From the NCBI GenBank assembly GCA_947579605.1, contig OX388319.1:20225447-20289446 (forward strand): a stretch of 64,000 nucleotides of DNA, written 5' to 3'. Position 1 is the stretch's first letter, and the number at the start of each line of letters is the position of its first letter. Both the position numbers and the translations under genes were made by a program. Below, piece by piece: positions 1 to 10,864 of the stretch. The notes beneath the pieces were generated by a model. The model was not told the DNA's origin. It ran no database searches and saw only the letters and a program-made list of their open reading frames with translations. This DNA is from Athripsodes cinereus (lineage: Eukaryota > Arthropoda > Insecta > Trichoptera > Leptoceridae).

Positions 1-520
1 GTCATGTATGCGTAATATAAGAATACTACGCAAAGGTCACAATGTCAAAGTATTTATATATTATGATTTTATATTACTTAAGAAATTGTACAAAAATAAT
101 ACAAAATTATAACATATATTTTATTTTACTATGGCAAATCCACGTATACTGGTAATAGTATATATTATTATATTTAACATGATATCCTTGTTTTATACAT
201 TAATGTTTCGTGCAGTTTGTAATATTTTGCAATAAAATTTAATTAAATGCCTAACTAAGGATCTGTAACACAGGAACGGTGTTGATCCTGACCTGTGGCT
301 GAACCTCCAAAAATATAATGGAGAGAGCTGACAGAATTAATGCAGACGCTCTGAACAACAGAGGTAGGTTTCGGTCCTATGTTAAAGAGCAAGTGGAACA
401 CATTTAATTACGATTATTTTTTTGATATCATATTTCTAATAGTCTCCTCTATATACTCTATAAGTCTGTTTAAATAAATAAACCAGTACTGGATAATTTT
501 TTTAACTACTGCTAATACTA
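1..520. other. AT-rich non-coding sequence
   Basis: No gene seen. A short open stretch at about 319-407 (plus) could be the degraded end of a retroelement, but no family motif is recognisable. Confidence 0.5.
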
Positions 521-612
521 AACTATCACGGTGAATACTTCAAGTGGGGTACCCAGCAGACCAGCTGCACGTAACAAACACAAAAGCTTTTCTCTCCTTG
601 CCAACAAAAAAC
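521..612 (-). repeat. Family R repeat, partial
   Basis: Matches the tail half of family R (see 2676-2935): the conserved TCAAGTGGGGTACCCAGCAGACCAGCTGCACG block and CTCTCCTTGCC, then divergence. The head half is missing. Confidence 0.7.
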
Positions 613-944
613 TATGTTTATGGATTAAATTCATCTTAATCCATTAACCTAGTTTTGTTTGTATAACTTTATGTCGCTTGATTATTTATTAGTTTACTGT
701 TTGATTTTGATACTAAAAAAATATTGATTTATTATCGCCAATACTTGAGTTAGTATTATATTTAAATTCAATAATTATTCAAAAGCGTGTTGATGAAGTA
801 TTTTTATTCATTAATCCTTTCACTTCGCTCACAAACATGAATCCTTTTACATATTAATCTACTGAAAATACAGTTTTAATAATCCTTATTTCATTCTATA
901 ATAAACACATGCGAAAGACTATAAATACACCTTCATAATAATAA

Positions 945-1170
945 TAATACAGCGATATAGACTATAGGACATGGAAAACACTGAATCGTCTAAGATCTGG
1001 TATAGGAAACTGCCGTGAGAATAGAGAACGATTGGGCTTCCTCCTGGAAGAATCAGCTGGAGAGTGTGACTGTGATGCAGCACAGACCATGCCACACTTA
1101 TTGAAGTGTCCATTGTGCCCTTTCACATGCACTATGAAGGATATTTTTGACGCATTTCCACGTGCTGTGC
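945..1170 (+). mobile_element. Jockey/R1-type LINE ORF2 C-terminal fragment
   Basis: The plus frame reads WKTLNRLRSGIGNCRENRER, then LGFLLEESAGECDCDAAQTMPHLLKCP in continuation. LNRLR-G-G and CDC-----QTM-HLL-CPLCP are the conserved cysteine/histidine end of ORF2 in Jockey/R1-like non-LTR retrotransposons. Only this last part survives; no reverse transcriptase core is present. Confidence 0.7.
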
Positions 1171-1880
1171 GTTTTGCGCAGTACAGTACTGGAGATCAGT
1201 TTGATTGTTTTTTTTCTTTCTAGGTTTCGACACGATAAATAAATTATTACAGTTTCACAAAGCTGTTAACTTGTAATCGAGCAAATTATAAGTCTGTGCA
1301 GTTCACAATTATAACATTTGTCTTCCCGTGCTATTAGAACATTTACCACAAACGCAGAATAAAACAGATTAACAGCATGTACTGTACATACTCTAAACTG
1401 CGAAATTAACAAGATGGGCTGAATTCAAGAGGTCGAAAATCTCATCATTGAATTAAAGATTATAAAGTTTTTTTTTAATTAAAGTGTAGGATATTCAATT
1501 AATCTTGAGAATAACAATATTTTTTATTTAGATTGTTAATTTAACGTAGGTGGTTTGAATTGATATTAAATCAGCTTCCAGTCTTTGAGAAAATCATAAA
1601 TCAAATTGATAGTTAAATTCAAATGATTTATGTTTTATATTTAATTTGTTTATTACGATTATAATATTCTATTGCATATACACCGGAGATACACCTTATA
1701 AAAATATAATTTGCGAGCTTTATAATGTTCGTACTGGAGTAGTTGAAACTTTTGAATTTATTGTATATATTATATCTATACTATATATATGCAGCACAAA
1801 GAGATGCTTTCAGTTTATATCAAAATTTTAAAATCGATAAGAAAAAATTATTATAATATATAGTACCCCCTATTCTATAT
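1171..1880. other. AT-rich non-coding sequence
   Basis: Nothing recognisable; the open frames here are short and of AT-rich composition without motifs. Confidence 0.5.
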
Positions 1881-2131
1881 TGTTTATTCGTTCCACATGA
1901 CCAAACCATCTCAATTTATTTACACACATTCTATCCACAACACTCCTCTTGCATCCACTCATTCTTTTAATATCCTCATTCCTCAAAGATATCACGCAAC
2001 GTTTTACCAACCATCCTCCTCAGCGATCTCATCTCCACAGCATTTATTCCACTTTCATCCCTCTTCAACCATGTCCACGTTTCGCTTGCATATATAAGTG
2101 TCGGTACCAGAATGGTATTGTGCACTAGCAA
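1881..2131 (-). mobile_element. LINE-B (RTE-like) reverse transcriptase C-terminal fragment
   Basis: Reverse complement of the region matching 50697-50935: a VHNTILVPTLxYxSETW-type sequence (here AYISVGT...) followed by the MRSLRRMVGKTLR-like segment and the VNKLRWFGHVER-like end. It covers the post-catalytic thumb-like part of the protein. Both ends are truncated. Confidence 0.75.
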
Positions 2132-2675
2132 ATACATTTTTGAAAGTTCTATTTTGCTTATAACATATACTTTTACTTCTCGATTTAGAAATCAAACATG
2201 CTTTATAAGAACAGATTTTAATATAAATTATTGGGCGTTTCTGTACATGAGTAGGTACTTAATCATTATTATTGCATACAAGTATGTGGTAAATATATAT
2301 TTAATCATAATATTACTCTTTGCTCCAAATAATCTATCTCTCTGATAAAATATAATATCCATTTAAAAATATAATAAATAAATAAAATAATAAATAAACA
2401 AATAAATAAATAATGAATAAAAATATACGATATCTACCGTTTTTGATACTTGTAATAGTATTAGACACATAATTACGGCTTAAATAAAATTCGCTACCTT
2501 AATGCAGAAATATCCTTAGTGTTTCTGGATAATTTTTCAAAGTAGCAGATTTAAGCATTGTTTTTGTAATAATTAAAAAATATTTAAAATATCTAAAGCA
2601 AATTTTGACAAGCATAATTATTTAGGAATCTAATAACTCTAATTCGTTAAATTTAATTATCTCATATCTATGATT

Positions 2676-2935
2676 ACTACTACTACTACTATACCATCAC
2701 GGCATATCCCACAAGTGGGGTAGCCAGCAGATCAGCTGCACATAAGAAACATGCAAACTGTCCTCTTCGTGCCAGTATAAAATCAAGACATTCAGGATGG
2801 GTGGCAAGCCTCATCGCTGAATTTAAGATGTAAAATGTCTTATTTTTTTCGAACACCTGCCTTTTACAGGACACTCGAAAACTTACGCAGAAGAGTGGGA
2901 GACCAATTCTTTACCGGGTGCTCCACGGGATGCTC
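2676..2935 (-). repeat. Family R repeat, near full length (reference copy)
   Basis: The best single copy of a repeat of about 250 bp present more than 20 times in the window. On the plus strand it reads from a CTACTACTACTA run and CCATCACGGCATATCCCAC, through GTGGGGTAGCCAGCAGATCAGC, AAGACATTCAGGATGGGTGG, CTCATCGCTGAATTTAAGATG, to TTTTACAGGACACTCGAAAAC and GTGGGAGACCAATTCT. The strand is given as minus because, reversed, its last 37 bases resemble the 3' end of LINE-B (CTACCCCACTTG-GGA---GCCGTGA-GGTATAG), followed by a TAG microsatellite tail, the layout of a SINE. No clear tRNA, 5S or 7SL head is visible. Confidence 0.7.
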
Positions 2936-3087
2936 TATGATTATCATTTCTTATTTCTTAATACTTAACTCAGTTTGACCAAAATTTCAACTTAGGCTAA
3001 TTCTGCATTAAGGTAGCGAATTGTAGTAGTCTTGAGAACGACCGTCAGGCAGAAGTCAACGGTCTTTTTGCCCTAACCGAAAATAGA
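2936..3087. repeat. Degraded repeat with GTCTTGAGAA-GACCGT block
   Basis: GTCTTGAGAACGACCGTCAG at 3033-3052 recurs as GTCTTGAGAAAGACCGTTGG near 40646, with GCAGAAGTCAACGG beside it. Both look like pieces of one old GC-richer element of unknown type. Confidence 0.35.
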
Positions 3088-3142
3088 CCCCAGGACTCGT
3101 GACTCAAAGGCAAGAACGTTATCTTCGCACAACACTGGCTGC
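3088..3142 (-). repeat. SINE-A head fragment, inverted
   Basis: The reverse complement contains AACGTTCTTGCCTTTGAGTC, the tRNA-like head of the SINE that starts 26 bp further on in the opposite direction (3168). Confidence 0.65.
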
Positions 3143-3167
3143 CTTTATACGAATATATATTACGTCG

Positions 3168-3400
3168 ACCGATGTGGCGCGGGGGTAACGCTCTTGCCTT
3201 TGAGTCACGAGGTCCCAGGTTCGATTCCCGGCCAGGGTAGAGTGAGGAATGACCTTTTTCAAATTGTCCTGGGTCTGGGTGTTACATGTATATGTGTTTA
3301 GTGCATTGTATGTATGTGTATCGTCGCGAAAGATTCATCTTAATTTGGGACTAGCTACATAGATCTGTGTGAAATGTCTATGTATGTTATGTTATATTTT
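3168..3400 (+). mobile_element. tRNA-derived SINE (SINE-A)
   Basis: The head has Pol III box A-like TGGCGCGGGGGTAACGC and a perfect box B GGTTCGATTCC at 3218-3228, in a tRNA-like fold with GTCCCAGG...CCCGGCC. The body reads TTGTCCTGGGTCTGGGTGTTACATG and AGATTCATCTTAATTTGGGA, ending in TATGTTATGTTATAT. Two other copies occur at 30987-31482 and 37470-37612. Transcribed by Pol III and mobilised by a LINE in trans; the partner is not known. Confidence 0.8.
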
Positions 3401-3852
3401 TGTGTTAAGCTTTAATCAGCATTCAGCGAATAATAAATAAATAAATGTAATAAAATTGTTAAATCAAACTAGTCTAGCACATAGCTACCACCCACTAGGC
3501 TACCTAAATATATTACATATTATAACAATCTACTTCATATAATAATGATCATAATGTGTGTAATATGTGTAAGTATAAGATATATTATATGATATACTAT
3601 GTATATAACATACTTACCAATATAATGTGGAGCGTCGGTATAAGGCTTTGATAAAAAAAAAAACAATATTACTTACTAGATGATAAATGTATGTATGTAA
3701 TTAAATGATACAGGGCTTGCGATGATGACTATAATGAGTTCATATTTTTTTATGAATCGATTTGTTTCTAATTATTATTATTACATTATTCACAGTGGAA
3801 ATTAATTATCTCTTGGGGGTCTGTTGCTAAGCGAACTAATATAGGTTCATAT
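3401..3852. other. AT-rich non-coding sequence
   Basis: Holds a (AATA)n run at about 3430 that may be the SINE tail; otherwise nothing. Confidence 0.5.
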
Positions 3853-3985
3853 AATACTAAGCTTATAATTATCACTAGGTATAAGTATAGAATGGAATTG
3901 GATTTTGGATGTTAGGTGATACGAGCATCTAACAAATGATACTGTGCGCCAGCGCACACGCAAAGATTTTTAATCTCTGTAATAT
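3853..3985 (+). mobile_element. Old RTE-like LINE copy, left part
   Basis: ATACTAAGCTT, TGGATTTTGGATGTTAGGTG and TGATACTGTGCGCCAGCGCA match positions 4932-5047 of the younger copy nearby, with many substitutions. The match stops at about 3985, and the same old copy seems to resume at 5386. Confidence 0.65.
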
Positions 3986-4132
3986 TAATTCTATTTGTTT
4001 TATTGTTAGTGTGATCGTGTAGATATTATCGATTTACGTGTGAATTGTACTAATTTTAATTCTTATTCTGATTCTTAATACATTTCTCTGGTTTCTGTTT
4101 GATTTTTCGACATTGAGTATTTTTATATCCAT

Positions 4133-4143
4133 TGTTATGTCAT
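4133..4143. repeat. Left target-site duplication of the RTE-like insertion
   Basis: TGTTATGTCAT is repeated exactly at 5324-5334, right after the GAT tail of the element. Confidence 0.85.
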
Positions 4144-5323
4144 ATGTGTACTCCAACAGTCGCAAGAGTTCAACTCACCGCTTGCATGTTGCTTCATTGA
4201 CTACGAAAAAGCTTTTGACAGCCCCCACAGACCAACCATATGGAAAATACTGGCCGCGTATGGCATCCCGCCCAAGGTGTTAACCATGATCAAAGCCCTG
4301 CATATGGACTCTGAATGTTTTGTCAGAACATCAAGTGGTCCAACTGACACCTTCAGGATCACCACTGGAGTCCGGCAGGGCTGTATATTGGCACCTTTTA
4401 TCTTTGCCATAATTATGGACTACCTGCTCAGAAAATCTATTCTGGGCCCTGGCGGTGTGCCTTTATCACAGCGTGAAAACAGTGAGACGTCTGTGGGAGT
4501 GCTGCACGATCTTGAATATGCGGATGATCTAGCCCTTTTTGATACATCTGTGGACGGATTACAGTGCAACGCTAATGCTCTTTATGAAAATTCCTTGCGG
4601 CTTGGCCTTCGTATCAACGCTGGTAAAACGGAGTACATATGTAATAGTACATGCACGAGTACTCACACCCCACTAATGGTTGGCAATTCCCAAATATCTC
4701 AGGTTAGTAAATTCAGGTACCTGGGAGCAACCATAACGCCAGAGGGTGATCTCCGGTCGGAATTACCAATCCGCATAGGAGCAGCTAGCGGGGCTTTCAA
4801 CAACATGAACAAAGTTTGGAAGGCGTCTGGACTCAGCATCAGGACAAAATGTCGCTTGTTCAATGCGTGCATCATCCCAATCCTTCTATATGGCTGCGAG
4901 TCTTGGCACTTAACCAAGGCTCAAGAGCGGAAGATACTAAGCTTTGAAAACAAGTGTCTTAGAAGGATTTTGGATGTCAGATGGTATGAACATGTTACAA
5001 ATGATGCTGTGCGCCGGCGCACCCAGCAGAGACCTGTAATCTCCGTAATACAAGAGAGACGATGGTCCTGGCTGGGACATGTTTTGAGAATGCCCAATGA
5101 TAGTTGGCCAAAAAGAGCACTGTTTTTCCGTCCGCAGGGGTTCCGTCGGCCCGGGCGTCCCTCTTTCACAATACACCGTTCCTATGACAACGATATCAGA
5201 GCGCAAGGAATGTCGTGGGAAGAGGTGACGCAATTGGCACAGAGACGCTCTGAATGGAGGAGGCTGGTTTATGCCCTGTGCTCCCGAGAGGAGCGTTGAG
5301 GGCGATGATGATGATGATGATGA
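4144..5323 (+). mobile_element. RTE-like LINE, 5'-truncated, with intact C-terminal reverse transcriptase frame
   Basis: An uninterrupted frame from 4145 to the stop at 5299 begins inside the reverse transcriptase domain. Visible motifs: CCFIDYEKAFDS (motif A), RQGCILAPFIF (motif B), YADDLALF (catalytic YADD, motif C), RINAGKTEY (motif D), FRYLGATITPEGD, LLYGCESWHLT, RRILDVRWYEHVTND and RRWSWLGHVLRM. An internal ATG at 4277 is not the natural start; the endonuclease and the fingers are missing, as expected for incomplete reverse transcription. The 3' end is a (GAT)n tail typical of RTE elements. Flanked by an 11-bp target duplication. Other copies here: 34989, 39142, 48790 and an old one split around this insertion. 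RTE is the likeliest clade; a tree would settle it. Confidence 0.88.
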
Positions 5324-5334
5324 TGTTATGTCAT
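5324..5334. repeat. Right target-site duplication of the RTE-like insertion
   Basis: Exact repeat of TGTTATGTCAT at 4133-4143. Confidence 0.85.
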
Positions 5335-5385
5335 GGTTGTCTTTGCATTTTTTTTAATTTATGTAAACTAAAAAAAGATGATGGA

Positions 5386-5645
5386 CCTGATTGGGTACGA
5401 GAATATCCAATGATAATTTGCCAAAGATAGCGTCGTTCTTTCGTTCACAAAAATTTGAACGGCCCAGGCGCACAGGCGTCCTCTTTCACAATACGTCGTT
5501 ACTACGACAAAGACATCAGAACGTTTAGAATGTCGTCGGAAGAGGTGACTCGATTGGCGCAGAATTGCTCTGAATGGAGGAGGCTGGTTTCTACCCTGTG
5601 CTCCCGAGCAGAGCATTAAAGGGCAAGATTATGATGATGAAGATA
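5386..5645 (+). mobile_element. Old RTE-like LINE copy, right part
   Basis: GAGAATATCCAATGATAATT through TGGAGGAGGCTGGTTTCTAC and CTCCCGAGCAGAGCATTAAA match 5080-5300 of the younger copy with substitutions and indels and end in a decayed GAT tail. With 3853-3985 it forms one element, separated by the young insertion and about 200 bp of other sequence. Confidence 0.75.
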
Positions 5646-6466
5646 TATATAAAATAATATATAGCCACAAATAAATACTGTTTTTTGCTCACAATATTTC
5701 AGACAGTGTAAAAAATCCTTACTCTCAATACACTATTACTATGGCGACGAAGTATAGCATTAAGTATCTCGTTGAAGGAAATCTTACTCAAATAACATAA
5801 AATCGATGAATAAAATTAATATAGAATAAAAACACTGTATTACTTTCGCTGTGAACAATATAAGACTCGGAGGCTTTTCGAATATTACATTTAATCATAT
5901 AAAGAATCAAACACTCGATGAGTTTCGGATTTTCATCACATTTATAAAATAATAAATCTTATTTTAAAATACCTATATAAACCATAAACAATAGTGTTGA
6001 AAAAGTAATATAACTATTTTATATATTTTAATTAAACCGGGTTAATTAATTACTGTAGGCGTAAAATCCTTATTTTAATTATTGGTTATTTATAACTTTA
6101 TGAAACACTAAAATTTGACTATTATAAAAGTTTTATTATATCCTGGGAAACAAGTGTTAATTAAGTAATATTTCATACCTAATTAGGATATTTTTTTTAT
6201 AATGTAGGTATTAATATAGATTATATTATTATGTGGGTATGTACCTACCTACGTTATAAAAAGGATTTGAAATGCCTACTTGTGAATATATTCACATTTA
6301 ATTGTTTATTATTTATACGCGAAAATTTTAATAAAAGTGTTAATTAATTGTAAATTTATTCTCATTCCAAACGATAATCAATAATTTTTATTATTTATTT
6401 TCCATACAAAATTATTTTAACTAGTTATATAAAATGAACATAAGTGCTAGCAGAGCCTAAAATCTT
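5646..6466. other. AT-rich non-coding sequence
   Basis: No gene, repeat family or motif recognised. Confidence 0.5.
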
Positions 6467-6943
6467 ATAAGATTTTGAATATATATGGAAAAAAGTACAA
6501 TTGGTTTTAATTTTACTTAAAAGATTTTAATAAGCAGTGACCTGGTTTCGACTCATAAAATCATTGACAAACTGATGCTATTACATGCCGTGTTGTTGCT
6601 TAAATACTATGTCAACACAAGCAATATGTTCTTCAAAATATGATTTTATATAATGCAAGTTTTATTTTGGGAAAGATTGAGATAAACATGAGATAATCTT
6701 TCCCGAAATTAAACTTGCATTATATAACAGCATATTTTTAAGACCATATTGCTTATTTAGACATAGTATTTAAGCAACAACACGGCATGTAATAGCATCA
6801 GTTTGACAATGACTTTTTGAGTCGAAACCAGGTCACTGCTCATTAAAATCTTTTAAGTAAAATTAAAACGAATTGTGTTTTTTTCCATATATAAACATGG
6901 AGTTTTACAAAATTAAAGCAAATCAATAAATAAGATTTTGAAT
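6467..6943. mobile_element. Fold-back element with arms of about 200 bp
   Basis: Left arm about 6481-6679 and right arm about 6696-6894 are reverse complements with few mismatches (for example TGACCTGGTTTCGACTCA against TGAGTCGAAACCAGGTCA, and ACATGCCGTGTTGTTGCTTA against its complement). The loop is about 16 bp. A 14-bp direct repeat ATAAGATTTTGAAT is at 6467-6480 and 6930-6943, a possible target duplication; if so, about 36 bp of unique sequence belongs to the right end. No coding capacity. Class not assigned. Confidence 0.75.
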
Positions 6944-7040
6944 GATCTCCATGCTAATATAGATTTTTTTCGCTTTACTCGTGATTTTTTGGAAATTAAA
7001 TATCACGTGATTTTTTGGAAAATGCAGCTTCATAGAACTA

Positions 7041-7208
7041 CCACTAGACCATCGCGGCATATCACACAAGTGGGGTAGACGGGAGACCAGTTGCCTTTGA
7101 TACACATTCAACCTGTCTGAAGACACGGAGAGCCGTGCCATAAAAAAATTAACACATTCGGGATGGGTGCCAAACCGCATCGCTGAATTTAAATGTAAAA
7201 TGTCTTTA
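7041..7208 (-). repeat. Family R repeat
   Basis: Retains CCATCGCGGCATATCACACA, AAGTGGGGTAGACGGGAGACC, CATTCGGGATGGGTG and CATCGCTGAATTTAA; about 20 bp near 7100 is unlike other copies. Confidence 0.75.
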
Positions 7209-8431
7209 TTTTAGAACTCAAAACGAAGAATAAACTTGCATACTTTATTGAAAAATGATACCTATTGTTTGGATTTTTTTTCTTTTGATATCAAACCACT
7301 CGAATATTGTTTAGTAGGTACTACTTGGTTTTAGAATAATCTTTAAATATTGGACTTCGTTCATTAAATTTAACAAAAACGTCCACTACTTTGCAGATTT
7401 ATATCGAGTTTTTTTTGAAAAAGATTAAATGTCACCAAAGTACATAGTATGAAGATTAATATAGTAAAACTCTCTTATTTTAATTTTTCACGTATTGCAA
7501 CTTTTAATTTTTTTATTTATTGTCACGTAAAAGATGACTGGCATATTTATTATGTGAGCTAAGTCTTCTGGCTACCTGACTTGTGAAATATATATATTAT
7601 ATATTGAAAGAATATTAAAAAGTTATATTATTAAAACGTTGTATGAATACATGTTAATAAGAGGGTTAATTTGTATAGGTCGCCTTAGACTACACAATAT
7701 TTGAATATTCGATTAGTAATCAATCAGTAGATAATCAAAACATGTTATCTGTCTGTTGATTATTACTTGATTACTTTATATTCACATTCTCTTAAGCATT
7801 GATTACTTCATTATCATCTAACTAGCTCTACAACCTTAAAAAAAGCTTAACAATCTGATCAATAACATTTTTTGTACGATAGAAAATCATTTATCATTAA
7901 TGATATCTCCATGATATAGATCATTTTATTCTGATTGGATTGCCTAATGAATAATGAATATCATCTTAATCAGCTGGATTGATTATAATGTAAAAAATGT
8001 GCTACGTTAGTTTGATTATTGTATGTAATATTTTAGAACTCAAACTGATCCACACTATGTTGTAAATATCTTGATATTAATCATACTCTGAGGTATCGAT
8101 ATATCTATTGATAATAATTATTCATTTTAAGATTTTGAAGAAGCATTTTTGTTAATGATATCATTCTTAAAATGTTTCAATTAAGACATATAGCTACAGT
8201 GGATGTCTTAATTAATATTAGTGCTTAATTTAAATTAGTAGGTAAGTAGTATTAACTCTAATATCATTAACTATATAACAGTTTCGAGACATTTTGAATG
8301 TTTTTAAAGGAGTATCCTGCAATGCACTTCTGTTAATTTTTTTGTATAGTATTGATAATTTGATATTTTATTGAAAACAACATATAATACAGATATAAAA
8401 ATACATAGACTATTCTATAAAAACTTTAATC
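7209..8431. other. AT-rich non-coding sequence
   Basis: 7700-8130 is rich in TGATTA/TAATCA motifs on both strands, probably drift or an eroded repeat; nothing can be named. Confidence 0.5.
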
Positions 8432-8903
8432 TAAAGGGGCGTTCACATTTGTTCACTTTCAATGATCACTCTGGATGATCCTCCAAGATGAAAAGGTGTG
8501 AACAGGCGTTTCATCAATAGTGATCACGATGGAGGAAAGAGATTACCACTCGACATAATTTTGATGAAAGGTCCTTTCATTGAAACGATCATAAACAAGT
8601 TTTATCTTATTATTTGTTTTATTCTCTATGAATTTGTATTGAAAGTCAGAATCATGTACAAAATTATTATGCAGTCGAGAGCTATATTAATTTATTTTAA
8701 GTTTTATTTTTCATTTTTGAATTTGTTTAATTATTTTTGTACGAAAATACGTCAACCTACATACAACATGACTGAGAGTGTTGACATGGCAGTGAAAGCA
8801 TAGGATGAACAAGTGTGAACAGACGTGTTCACTTTCGATGAACAGGTTTGACCCTGACACTCTGGATAATCATCCAAAGTGAAGCAATGTGAATGCTACT
8901 TAA
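8432..8903. mobile_element. PIF/Harbinger-type MITE
   Basis: 466 bp bounded by imperfect terminal inverted repeats AGGGGCGTTCACAT and AGTAGCATTCACAT (reversed right end), and flanked by TAA at 8432-8434 and 8901-8903. A TWA duplication with G-rich termini is the mark of PIF/Harbinger elements. Subterminal GTTCACTTTCRATGA and CACTCTGGATGATC motifs are repeated in inverted order. The interior frame of 101 codons has no transposase motif, so this is non-autonomous. Confidence 0.75.
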
Positions 8904-9989
8904 ACATCCTCCTTATGGAGACAAAGCTTGTGTAAAGGATTGTAATATACAATTGTATAGATGTGCATTGTAGGATACTTCTTTAGAAATATTAATAAAG
9001 TATTATTTCTGTATTTGTTTCTTTAGGTTACCATGTCTTATTTATGGACAATGTGTGTATTGCTTTTTATTTGAACAAATTGAGAGAATGAATGAAAAGA
9101 AGGGAAATTGGTATGTCTGAACACTGAAATGAGAGGTGAAAGTGTGAGTGTTTGAAAATAACGTGACTTTGACCATATGGACTCGATTTTCAAATAAGGA
9201 ATGATATTGAAATAGAGAAATCGTTGAGTATGAAAAAAAACACACCATTTGGCATTGTCATCATATATATTTTTTCAATCTATATCTATTTATACTTTCA
9301 TGTCATCTCCCAGATGTGGAATAGCTAGTAGATTAACGATGATTTGTTGATGTGTTTCTTTTAGCGCCCTTTAAGAGCCCTGTACCTAGAAAAAAAAACA
9401 AGACGTTCTGAATAGGTATCATATCGCACCACTGAATTGAAGATGTTGAATGTCAAATGGTATCTAGAATTTTATACAAATTGTAAAAATTTCAACGAAA
9501 TTTATAAGTGACAAAGCAGAAGGAGTAGATGGTATAATTTAAAAATTACACGTCACCAGAAAATACGGAAACCGCTAATATTATTAATAATAATGTTTTG
9601 TTGTATTAAGTATGAAGAACCTTCAAATTTACCTAATTATATGAGCATTAATATGTTGATAATCAAACTTCCATATGACTACTTACTATTGATTGATTTT
9701 ATCGACTTGAAGCAGTCAACAAGTCTTCAAATTATTATTTATCTCTAATATCTTAAAATGTGTACTTAGTTGACGAAATAATGTAGGCATTTTAATTTAT
9801 TTTTTTTATTTCATAGAAAGCCGCAGTTAACAAACAGTTGTTTATAACTAACAACTGAATTATGTAATAATGTGTAAGTTGTTATGTCTTGTCTATGCGT
9901 GATGGTGACAGTTTAAAGATCAAGTGCGTAGATTGTTGGTGATTGATTTTTCTGTGATGAATATTTGATAAAATTATTTTGTACCTCGA
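8904..9989. other. Non-coding sequence with a very degraded family R copy
   Basis: 9300-9460 keeps traces of family R (CATCTCCCAGATGTGGAATAGC and ATCGCACCACTGAATTGAAG, minus). The rest is AT-rich and unremarkable. Confidence 0.45.
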
Positions 9990-10300
9990 GTAGACATATT
10001 CACAATTACGATAGATAAATGTATGCTCTTACACGAATCGTAGAAGTCCTACGAAGAAACAACACTGAGAAGGAATTGTTGTCCGCTATCAAACAACAAA
10101 GGTGGACTTGTTTAGGACATATTCTGTGCTATGCCAAGTACAATATAATGTATCCGATTATAAAAGACAAAATAGAAGACAGGCATGTTGCGGAAGGAAG
10201 GTGACAGATTTCAAGCTGGAAAATATCAGAGACTGGACAAGAAATCAGAGAGTGGAAGAGTGTTAGCCAAAGTCGGGTGGACCTGACATGGTACTTAAAA
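9990..10300 (+). mobile_element. LINE reverse transcriptase C-terminal fragment
   Basis: Plus-strand frames read VLRRNNTEKELLSAIKQQRW and CLGHILCYAKYN, the post-RT LGHILRHxKYE segment of RTE-like elements, followed across a stop or frameshift by ISSWKISETGQEIREWK (compare SWLRNIRQWTG). Degraded. Confidence 0.65.
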
Positions 10301-10746
10301 AAGAAATTAAATTGTATGTTAACTCGTACATACAAAGAGTTAAATTATACTTAACGACCATATATTGACATTCATTGCAATAAATTTAATTTCTGATGAA
10401 CCTAAGTACGCTCTAGGTCTACGCTCTACAGTCATATTTATCACTGCGATTTCACGAGATTTTTTAATGTTTGTAAATCAATTTTTGGTCAACTGATACA
10501 CCGTTATTCTTAACTACCCAAAGTATACAAAGTAACCTAGTGAGGCTGCTGCAACTTAATGATAGTCATATTGGTAATAATTGTCTCAATATTTGTACAT
10601 TGTTATTGATTGATTGAATAAAGTTATGGATGATTGATGTTCGGGACAATATGTTAAAGAATAACCCTCCCACTGTTTTATCACAAGTTTTCAAATATTT
10701 TGTAAATGTTCGGTGTGGGTATTGGTAACAATATCGCATAAAAAAT
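10301..10746. other. Non-coding sequence
   Basis: Nothing recognised. Confidence 0.5.
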
Positions 10747-10864
10747 GAGAAATTATAGGAATGTGTAGGAAGCGAAGGAAGTGTGTGGAAGGATAGATCT
10801 ATTTAGCGTTCCGTTCTCTCTGCCTACCCCACTTGGGACACGGCGTGAGGGTATAGTATAGTAG
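10747..10864 (+). mobile_element. LINE-B 3' end fragment
   Basis: GAAGCGAAGGAAGTGTGTGG, the GTTCCGTTCTCTCTGCCTAC block and GGGACACGGCGTGAGGGTAT match 51100-51190 of the longest LINE-B copy, ending in a short TAG tail. Confidence 0.75.

Noticed and set aside
3168..3240. tRNA gene
   Set aside because: Box A and B are present, but the acceptor stem does not pair and a SINE body follows; other copies share the body.
4699..5233. Minus-strand open frames under the RTE-like LINE
   Set aside because: Antisense shadows of the reverse transcriptase frame with YADD.
8498..8803. 101-codon frame within the Harbinger-type MITE
   Set aside because: No transposase motif, AT-rich composition and location inside a non-autonomous element.
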